Of a stretch of DNA of 15,574 nt, positions 8,201 through 14,211 are shown one piece after another. This DNA is from an uncultured Microbacteriaceae bacterium. GTDB taxonomy: Bacteria; Actinomycetota; Actinomycetes; Actinomycetales; Microbacteriaceae. The stretch is from positions 1 to 15,574 of the forward strand of contig CAKUJB010000032.1 in assembly GCA_934661165.1 (NCBI GenBank), in the 5' to 3' direction. The stretch's first letter is position 1. Every line of letters starts with the position of its first letter. The translations under genes were made by a program, and so were the position numbers. The notes below the pieces were generated by a model. That model did not search any database. It was given only the letters and a program-made list of their open reading frames with translations, and was not told the DNA's origin.

Positions 8201-8960
8201 CGCGACACCCGCCGACATCGATCGTCTCAGCCTGCGATGGCGCCTCGCGCTGACGCCACCGCGCGACGGCTGGACGGCGGAGGATCGCCGAGGCGAGGCC
8301 GTCGCCGCGCTCGCCGCGCGCACGGCGGCGGCGAGCGAGGCGGATCCGACCGACCTGCTCGGCCACCAGCGCGCGATCCGCGATCTCGTGGGCCGGCCGG
8401 ATCTGCCGGTGCTCGCGGTCGTTCCGCGGGCGACCCTGCCGGATTGGCGCACTCAGGCGACCGGAGCGCTGGATCGCTCGTGGCTCGAGATCGTCGCCGC
8501 CGTACGACCGCGGCTCGCACCCATCGAGGCCCGTCAGCTGACCGACCCGGCGCCCTGGCCGTCGGCACTGCAGGCGCCGGCCGACGATCCCTGGGCGGCG
8601 TCCGGTCGGGTGATCGTCGCGTACGGGTCGGGTCTGACCGACGGCGAGAGCGACGTCGCGGTGGCGCTGCTCGACGGCTGGGTGGACTCCATCCCCTCGC
8701 GAAGGCACGTGACCGAGGCCGCCTTCGGATTCAACGCCCCGAAGACGCGCGCGCCCCAGGCCGTGCTGATCGCGGTCCCGCCCGACCCGCAGCAGCCGCT
8801 CGACGGCGAGGGGCTCCTCCGCGTCGTGGTCCAGACGCGTGCGCTCGCCCTCGCGCGCGCAGCCAGGCCGACGCACCGCGAAGGACTTCCCTGGGCGACC
8901 CCGTCTCCGGTCGTCCAGCTCCAGGATCCGGTGGACTTCCGTGCGGGGTGGCGGTCATGA
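5292..8960 (+). CDS. Giant conserved protein of unknown function (1222 aa)
   Basis: The ATG at 5292 overlaps the previous stop in an ATGA; GGGA at 5280-5283, eight bases upstream, is a modest ribosome site. The N-terminus, VEVLAPLRLETRF followed by LRLRVYPDDV, is a recognisable opening of a family of very large bacterial proteins. Further matches to patterns I remember from that family are IRVGDQPYGLLPV (QPYG near 351), YYGRWENLG (about 522), LLGAYGWVDMP (about 661), SHAQAQVAAVLRD (about 695), SDRVRRAVALGERVRLG (about 724) and, near the end, GWVDSIPSRRHVTEAAFGF with RAPQAVLIAVPPD (about 1129-1165). Members I recall are annotated only as hypothetical. There is no signal peptide, transmembrane helix or known catalytic motif. 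It is the second longest product of the operon, and its coupling on both sides suggests that it is made in step with its neighbours. Its function is unknown; a scaffold role is a guess. Confidence 0.93.
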   Translation: MTRVEVLAPLRLETRFLPDGAGDWVLRLRVYPDDVTSARPASAPTKDELDILEAALDAIPPDAPDPAAAELAAFRSAAAALGAPRAWLLWRTATAVEIGADGSARRTVDRRDESPPARTPVTPTGLPDALDVWLEIAGGHRLAATLHPNHDAIRADLAADALAPAGRTLPRLWWLDFDRAAEVGLAAEFAVTAADAEGIAALYVTGAGQTPAVDLFDAHARSGRLGALAQGTPTNTVDGEPTTPLGDDPATWEPLLATTAESQHTTRGILTAFGAPAARHAEHLPVPGGAGVHAALSGIVVGGLWPVLWGRTIRDIVGTVSGGPAEHDVARWARSDLAVQGPWSAIRVGDQPYGLLPVSDFGASGSVPAAGPDLRWVDDPADTPDDARIERTILSWAVPWRDGAADAAARSAAVFGASPALGASTEQLLALFGRHAPSIHWRLRPVADLPTLQAQQFAANLPLSRATAYDAVAAVAFHGNRFPFAPIAASGARLHLPSPPFDLDEDFDQLDAMLGAPPETLYYGRWENLGLFGHLLRESIILARATIGIAREDVATGREVDLWRRIPLDDDFPTAVMRSEQHDVEVVESAGDAGRRVATRFRLVMRDLSTLIEVCRVDNVGLLREVKAALDAASFRVDPWLTGIAARRAANLAQDGVPFLLGAYGWVDMPRPWRPGVPGVLPPGPTEAGLLHAPSHAQAQVAAVLRDAAVHDSADGRWSVTLTSDRVRRAVALGERVRLGLHPFEALGLEVEAIAGDPDVVRILRVAFPTAPDDAAAPGGAAPNDPRRRVCDGLAVLEAARAGALPPGVPPELAARLGPLDDVLDTYADLLLVDGVHGLVTRSPEAAGAAMEAASGLGSPAGLWGIRTPRAATTVPVECWLVLPAGGVGEAGPAALADPAFAALVGTDRIDDPADPEVVRAARIVGGADAGDADAGSHPEVVSAMVADLADRWQRLVAAATAALDEARGPATPADIDRLSLRWRLALTPPRDGWTAEDRRGEAVAALAARTAAASEADPTDLLGHQRAIRDLVGRPDLPVLAVVPRATLPDWRTQATGALDRSWLEIVAAVRPRLAPIEARQLTDPAPWPSALQAPADDPWAASGRVIVAYGSGLTDGESDVAVALLDGWVDSIPSRRHVTEAAFGFNAPKTRAPQAVLIAVPPDPQQPLDGEGLLRVVVQTRALALARAARPTHREGLPWATPSPVVQLQDPVDFRAGWRS

Positions 8961-10489
8961 CCTCGATACCGCGGGGCTGGCTGGAGCCGGGACGCACCGA
9001 CCCCGAGCCGGGGCTGCGTGCCGAGGTGGCCGACCCGGTCTGGTTCCTGGCACGGCAATGGGAGCTGGGGGAATTCCAGGGCGAGGATGCCGGGTCCCCC
9101 GTCGCGGTCGCGCTCACGCCCGAGCAGGTGCCCCTCGCGTACGATCCCGATCGTCCGCACCTCGACCCCACCGTGATCCCCGCCGAGCCGCTCGTCGAGG
9201 CGGAGCCCGGCGACTGGTGGACGATGGGCCGCCGCGTGCGGCTCGGGCGGGCGGCACTGCCGCTGCTGGACCCGCTCACACTCGATCGGTACCGCTTCGG
9301 CGCGCTGCCGGTGCCGTACGAAGCCCTCGCGGGCGAGATCGACGGTCGCGCGGTGTTCCTGAACGGGATCCTCGCCGGAGACCGGCTGTGGGAGGACGAG
9401 AACGTGCCGTCGCCGCCGCCCGATCGCTTCTCCACGTCGACGCTCGCGTACGAAGCGGGCTTCTCGGCCGGAGGCATCGCGCTGGATGTGCGCGACCACC
9501 GCGGCGGCGACCTCGACTGGTTCAGCGTGGATGTCGGCGATCCGCGTGCGGCCCCCGCCGCAGAGGTCGAGCCGCCGACCGCGTGCGAGGTGATCCCGGG
9601 CCGTCTGACCTTCCCGGGCGCTCCCCACCCGCGCTGGTGGCAGATCGAGGACGCCGCGGTGGATCTGGGCGCTTTCGCGCCCGACCGGTCGCACCTGGGC
9701 ACGATGCTGCTGTCCGACCTCGCGGTGGCGAACGCCGAGGACTGGTTCGTCTTCCCGGTCCCCGAAGGCATCCCGAGCTCCCCGGAGCAGTCGCCGCCGA
9801 CTTCCGGCGTGCTCGCCCGGATCGGCGGGACGGTCACCGTGCGGGACGCGTTCGGGATCGAGTACCCCCTCCGTCCGCCGCCCGCGGAGGGTCCCGGAGC
9901 GTGGTCGCTCTACGCCGTGCCGGGCCTCGAGCCCACCGACCTCGTCGTGTGGCCGGTCGCCGTCGCGCCGCATGCCGGACCGCTGCTCGACGACGTGCTC
10001 CTCGGCATCGACGAGGATGCGAACCTGGCCTGGGCCGCCGAGCTCCGCGCCGACGGCCACGAGGTGCTCGCCGACGCCTCGACGGACGCCGCCGTCGCCG
10101 AGACGACGCGCACCGGCACGCGAGCGTTCCGGTACCAGCCGATGACCACGCTCCCCGAGCATTGGCATCCGTACACCCGCGGCGTCCGGTGGCGCCAGGC
10201 CGTGCTGGCCGACCTCAATCAGCCCATCCCGCAGCCCCGACCCGGGCCGATCTCGCGTCTGATCGGCGGCCCGTCCGGTACGGGCATCGGACGCGGGCAC
10301 GAGATCGCCCCGACCGCCGTGCCGAGCTCCGGCGTGCGGCTGCAGCGACGGGCCCGGCTCGCCAGGGACACCGACGGCTGCCCCGTGCTCTGGGTGGAGC
10401 GCGTCGTGCTGCCGATAGCCGGTCCTCCGACGTCCCATCTGCGCTGGGACGTGATGGTCGAGGCGGCCCGGACGGAGGCGAGCCCATGA
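8957..10489 (+). CDS. Conserved protein of unknown function with LARQW motif (510 aa)
   Basis: The start ATG at 8957 overlaps the previous stop (ATGA) and has a G-rich GGGGTGGCGG stretch just upstream. Residues 20-49 carry the most striking motif: LRAEVADPVWFLARQW followed by ELGEFQGEDAGSPV. Later come DWWTMGRRVRLG (about 85), PRWWQIEDAAVDLG (about 225), LLSDLAVANAEDWFVFPVP and FRYQPMTTLPEHWHPY, and the end is LRWDVMVEA. These match a pattern I remember in hypothetical proteins from several phyla (WMLARQWQ.GEF.GDDAGSP, RWWEFED..VDFG, ALVYGNDWF, YR..TDVP.HWIP). Trp is notably abundant. No signal peptide, transmembrane helix or enzyme motif is seen. In this operon it sits between the giant protein and the protease. 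The family resemblance is from memory and needs a profile search; the function is unknown. Confidence 0.93.
   Translation: MTSIPRGWLEPGRTDPEPGLRAEVADPVWFLARQWELGEFQGEDAGSPVAVALTPEQVPLAYDPDRPHLDPTVIPAEPLVEAEPGDWWTMGRRVRLGRAALPLLDPLTLDRYRFGALPVPYEALAGEIDGRAVFLNGILAGDRLWEDENVPSPPPDRFSTSTLAYEAGFSAGGIALDVRDHRGGDLDWFSVDVGDPRAAPAAEVEPPTACEVIPGRLTFPGAPHPRWWQIEDAAVDLGAFAPDRSHLGTMLLSDLAVANAEDWFVFPVPEGIPSSPEQSPPTSGVLARIGGTVTVRDAFGIEYPLRPPPAEGPGAWSLYAVPGLEPTDLVVWPVAVAPHAGPLLDDVLLGIDEDANLAWAAELRADGHEVLADASTDAAVAETTRTGTRAFRYQPMTTLPEHWHPYTRGVRWRQAVLADLNQPIPQPRPGPISRLIGGPSGTGIGRGHEIAPTAVPSSGVRLQRRARLARDTDGCPVLWVERVVLPIAGPPTSHLRWDVMVEAARTEASP
10474..10478 (+). promoter_or_regulatory. Ribosome binding site of the protease gene
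   Basis: GGAGG at 10474-10478 is a perfect core Shine-Dalgarno seven bases before the ATG at 10486. It supports this start over other in-frame codons upstream and is the best-spaced site in the operon, despite lying inside the end of the previous gene. Confidence 0.6.
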
Positions 10490-13400
10490 GTGGCGTGGAT
10501 CTCCGCTTCGCCGAAGGATTCGCCCTCCCGCCGGTGCCCGGCGTGGAGACCCACCTCGTCGATGCGATCCCGGGCTTCGGCGATGCCTGGGCCGCGGTGC
10601 GCGCGATCGTTCCCGGCGCGACGCTCGAGCCGCTGTTCGCGGGCGCCGACGGGCTCGAGGTCGACGTGATCGCCGATCTCGTCGACGCCGCCAGGATGAT
10701 CGGGGATGCCGCACCCGACCTCCTGCGGTGGTTCGCGGTCGAGTGTCCCGACGACGTCGCCGACGCGGTCGCCCCGCTCGCCGCGGCTCTGCCGCTCGTC
10801 GAGTGGGCCGAGCCGCGACCCGTCTTCGTGCCGGCCTCGCTGCGCGACGGGCCGGTGTCGTGGGGCACCAACCCGCGAGCGCGGCACAGCCCGATCCGGC
10901 GCGCGCCGGCAGGGGTCGACGCGCTTCACGCGTGGCGCGTCGACGGCGGGACGGGGATGGGCGTCCGCGTCGCGCTGATCGACGACGCGTGGGCCCTCGG
11001 CCACGAGGAGCTGCTGACCGCGCGGATCACCGCGCACTCCGTCTTCCCGCTGGATTCACCGCCGGTCGCCGCGGTCAAGCACGGCACGAGCGCCGCCGGC
11101 ATCGTCGTCGCCGCCGACAACGGCCGAGGGACGGTCGGCGTCGCGCCCGACGCCGAGCTGCTCCTGCTCACCCGCCGGCGCGGCGCGGCCGAGTCGAGCC
11201 TCGCGAAGGCCATCGTGGCCGCGGGCCATGCCGTCGGACGCGGCGGGATCGTGCTCATCGAGCACGCCGCCTCCCTCACGCCCGCCGCACCCACGCCCGA
11301 CGTCCCTGCGGAGTGCAATCCGGCGATCCACGCCGCGATCGCGTTCGTCACGAGCTCGGCGATCGGCGCGGTCGTGGTCGAGCCGGCCGGGAACGACGGC
11401 GCCGACCTCGACGATCCGGCGGCGGCCGTCGCCGGGCTGGACCTCGCGCTGCCCAAGACGTCGCCCTCCGGCGCGGTGATCGTCGGCGGCGGCGAGCCGA
11501 ACATCGACCCCGCGGGGTGGCGCAGGGCGGGCCGCGGATTGACGTCGTTCGGCAGCCGCGTGGACTGCTTCGCCGTCGCGAGCGGAACCGCCGCGCCCTC
11601 GGGGCCGGGCGCGTCCGACTACCAGTCGTTCATGGGTACGTCGTGCGCGACCGCCGTCGTCGCCGGCGTCGCAGCATCCATTCAGGGGATGGCCGTCGCC
11701 GCCGCCGGCCGGCCGCTACTCCCGCACGTCGTGCGGTCCCTGCTGCGGGACCGCACTCTCGGCACACCCGTCGTGCCCGGAACCTCCGGTGTCGGCGCCA
11801 TGCCGGACCTGCGACGGATCGCGAGATCCCAGCGCTGGCCGCGCGTGCTGCCCGTGGCGGCCCAGGCGGTGGGCGCGGACGGCGCGGTCGTGGTGCAGCT
11901 CGACGACGAAGACCGCGTGGTACGGCGGGAGCTCTCGTTCTTCCGCGGATGGCGCACGCCCCTCCGTGTGGTCGCCCCGACCGCGGAGGTGTGGCCCGCG
12001 CAGCCGACGGCGGTCGTGTGGGACGACCCCACCGCGCCGGGCGTGCGCACGCATCTGCTGCTCGTCGGCGGCGAAGGCGGCGTGCTGCGCTTCTGGTGGG
12101 ACTCCCGCGCCGGCGAAGGAGGCTTCGACGCGATCTCCACGTCGTCCGGCGACACGGTCGCCCCTGGCACCACGCCCGACGCGCTCCTGGTCGACGGAAC
12201 GCTCGTGATCGCCGGGATCGACGCCGAGGCGGGCGTCGTCGTCCTGACCGGCGCTCCGCTGGACGACGGATTCAGCGGCCCGCGTCTGCTCGACGATCTC
12301 GCGCAGTTCCGGCGCAGCCCCCGGCCGTCGCTCGCGAGCGTCGCACCTGCGACGGCCGAGCTCGTCGCGGTCGCCGATCACGGCGCCCTGCTGTGGTTCC
12401 ACGGCACCGCGCCGCTGGCGACGTCGTGGTCGGGTCCGGTGGTCGAGCCGACGTTCACGTCGTTCGTCCCCGGCGCCGGCCAGGCGGCGCTCGCGGTGGG
12501 CGGCCGGGTCGTCGTGGCGGCCGTCGGCGTGCAGGGCTGGCTCCACGTCGTCGAGCTCGACCCGTCCCGGGGAGCCGTTCCGGCGGCGTTCGGCCCGCCC
12601 GTCGTCGTCGACACGGGCGCCGCGTTCTCGACGGTAGGGCCGCTCGCAGTGGCCCGCCTCACGACCGAGGGCGGCGACTTCCTGATCGTCGCCGGGATCG
12701 ACACGGAAGGCGGTCTGCGGTCCGCCCGCCGGCCCGCCGCGGGCGGCGCGTGGACGCCGACCGTCGTCGTCCCCGGCGGCATCCGCTTCAGCGAGCTCGG
12801 CGGCGCGGTCGCGGTGACCTCACCGGACCTCGGCGTCCTCCTCTTCGCCGTGGGCGCGGACGGCCGGCTGCGGATGACGTCGACGCGGACGGGCGTCGAC
12901 TGGGATGCGCCCACCCCGGTGCCGGATGCCGCGTCCGGCCCGATCGTGCCTCCCGTGCCCGCGCCGCCCACCGGCATCCTGAAGTCGCAGCTGTTCGCCG
13001 GCGACCCGGTGCTGCTGTCGATCGCGCAGGACCGCGACCGCATCTCCCGCATCCGCAACACCCCCGGCGACGCTGTGCGGCGCATTCAGGAGGCCCTGCT
13101 CGGCTGGGATCCCGGATGCCTCCCGCTCCACGGAGCCGACGGCTCGTACGGCGACGAGACGGCGGGCGTGGTCGCCCGGTTCAAGCGCGACGAGCTGCGC
13201 GTGCCGGCTGGGCAGATCATCGACGACGTCGGCCCCGCCACGGTGCGCCGCCTCGACGAGTTGCAGGCGGCGCGCGAGCAGCCGGCGGGAACGCCGACCA
13301 CGGTCCGGGTGACCGACGAGTACGGCTCGCCGCTCGCGGGGCTCGACTTCAGCGTGACGACCGCCGACATCATCGAGCTCGTGACGACGGATGCTGCCGG

Positions 13401-14211
13401 CCGAGCCTCGGTCGCCCTGACCGCCGGCGGGCGGATCGACATCGATCCGGGCTCCGCGTTCGCCGCCGTCGGCGACCTCCTCGACCGGCCATGGCCGCCG
13501 CCCGCGCTGCCACCCACGGCGTCGGTCGTGACGCCCGCGGCGCCGTCGCCCGTGGCCGTGCAGCCCGGCGACGACCTCGAGCTCGTCGTCGCCACCCGTG
13601 CGCGCCTGACGGCACGGCTCGTCGCGCCGCTCGCCGGCACCGTCAGAGTCGAGGGACGCGGCCTGCGGCTCGCGATCGATCCCGACGGCGCCGTCACCCT
13701 CGCGGTCCAGTCGAGCGGAGGGAGCGCGGCATCGGTGTTCGTCGACCCCGACGCCGGGCCGGTGCCGCCGCTGCCCGAGCCCGGCCCCCCGGTCGGCTGG
13801 AATCCGCTCGGCACCTACACCGTCCGCGCCGGCGACACCGAGCAGGCGCTCGCCGCCGCGTTCGTCGGCGACCCGGACGCGTACTCGCTGCTGAGCGACC
13901 ACCCGCCCGTCCCGGGCGAGCTGCTGACCCTGCCGGAGACTCCCGGCTGGCTGCGCCTGGCGGTGTCGCCGCCGGCCCCGACCGCACCCGCGCTGTGGTT
14001 CACGGCGTCGCCCGACGATCTCGTCGCGGCGATCCTCGCCGACGGCGATCCCGGTCCGCTCATGGATGTCGCGGCGGTGCTCGATCGTCCGCCGGCGCCT
14101 CAGCCCGATCCTGCCGTCGTCTTCGCGACGCGCGCCCAGTCGCTGGCCGCGGTCCTCGGCACGCCGGGCGCCCCGCTCGGCGCCGATCGAGAGCCCGAGG
14201 AGGTCGTGTGA
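10486..14211 (+). CDS. Mosaic subtilisin-family (S8) serine protease with propeller, PG-binding and LysM-like domains
   Basis: This is a 1241-aa protein. Residues 1-125 resemble an S8 propeptide (LRWFAVECP...LPLVEWAEP). The protease domain spans about 150-420 with a full active site: Asp166 in VALIDDAW, His199 in KHGTSAAG, oxyanion Asn303 in EPAGNDG and Ser386 in MGTSCATAVVAG. Residues about 430-825 are repeated strand units (GGEGGVLRFWW, GIDTEGGLRSARR, VGADGRLRMTS) that look like a beta-propeller or lectin-like fold. A peptidoglycan-binding-1 type domain follows at about 862-926 (AVRRIQEALLGW, DGSYGDETAGVVARFK, VGPATVRRL). Next is an Ig/CNA-B-like segment at about 938-985 (VRVTDEYGSPLAGLDFSV, TDAAGRASVAL), then a LysM-like segment at about 1109-1155 (GTYTVRAGDTEQALAAAF). 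There is no Sec signal peptide, which is unusual for an S8 enzyme carrying cell-wall modules. Start and stop both overlap the neighbouring genes (ATGA, GTGA). The likely role is limited proteolysis of a target or of partner proteins from the same operon; the substrate is unknown. The protease call is firm, the propeller and LysM calls are weaker. Confidence 0.95.
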   Translation: MSGVDLRFAEGFALPPVPGVETHLVDAIPGFGDAWAAVRAIVPGATLEPLFAGADGLEVDVIADLVDAARMIGDAAPDLLRWFAVECPDDVADAVAPLAAALPLVEWAEPRPVFVPASLRDGPVSWGTNPRARHSPIRRAPAGVDALHAWRVDGGTGMGVRVALIDDAWALGHEELLTARITAHSVFPLDSPPVAAVKHGTSAAGIVVAADNGRGTVGVAPDAELLLLTRRRGAAESSLAKAIVAAGHAVGRGGIVLIEHAASLTPAAPTPDVPAECNPAIHAAIAFVTSSAIGAVVVEPAGNDGADLDDPAAAVAGLDLALPKTSPSGAVIVGGGEPNIDPAGWRRAGRGLTSFGSRVDCFAVASGTAAPSGPGASDYQSFMGTSCATAVVAGVAASIQGMAVAAAGRPLLPHVVRSLLRDRTLGTPVVPGTSGVGAMPDLRRIARSQRWPRVLPVAAQAVGADGAVVVQLDDEDRVVRRELSFFRGWRTPLRVVAPTAEVWPAQPTAVVWDDPTAPGVRTHLLLVGGEGGVLRFWWDSRAGEGGFDAISTSSGDTVAPGTTPDALLVDGTLVIAGIDAEAGVVVLTGAPLDDGFSGPRLLDDLAQFRRSPRPSLASVAPATAELVAVADHGALLWFHGTAPLATSWSGPVVEPTFTSFVPGAGQAALAVGGRVVVAAVGVQGWLHVVELDPSRGAVPAAFGPPVVVDTGAAFSTVGPLAVARLTTEGGDFLIVAGIDTEGGLRSARRPAAGGAWTPTVVVPGGIRFSELGGAVAVTSPDLGVLLFAVGADGRLRMTSTRTGVDWDAPTPVPDAASGPIVPPVPAPPTGILKSQLFAGDPVLLSIAQDRDRISRIRNTPGDAVRRIQEALLGWDPGCLPLHGADGSYGDETAGVVARFKRDELRVPAGQIIDDVGPATVRRLDELQAAREQPAGTPTTVRVTDEYGSPLAGLDFSVTTADIIELVTTDAAGRASVALTAGGRIDIDPGSAFAAVGDLLDRPWPPPALPPTASVVTPAAPSPVAVQPGDDLELVVATRARLTARLVAPLAGTVRVEGRGLRLAIDPDGAVTLAVQSSGGSAASVFVDPDAGPVPPLPEPGPPVGWNPLGTYTVRAGDTEQALAAAFVGDPDAYSLLSDHPPVPGELLTLPETPGWLRLAVSPPAPTAPALWFTASPDDLVAAILADGDPGPLMDVAAVLDRPPAPQPDPAVVFATRAQSLAAVLGTPGAPLGADREPEEVV
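14197..14204 (+). promoter_or_regulatory. Ribosome binding site deciding a GTG start
   Basis: GAGGAGGT at 14197-14204 is a near-perfect anti-16S match. It ends only three bases before GTG 14208, closer than the usual spacing. The next in-frame GTG (14223) would be 18 bases away, so 14208 is preferred. The site lies inside the last codons of the protease gene. Confidence 0.5.

Noticed and set aside
5178..8876. 1232-codon open frame on the minus strand
   Set aside because: It mirrors the giant 1222-aa gene, has Arg-rich low-information sequence and spans two real genes. The + strand product has clear family-like motifs.
8534..10714. 726-codon open frame on the minus strand
   Set aside because: It crosses three + strand genes including the start of the protease and is Arg/Gly-rich without motifs.
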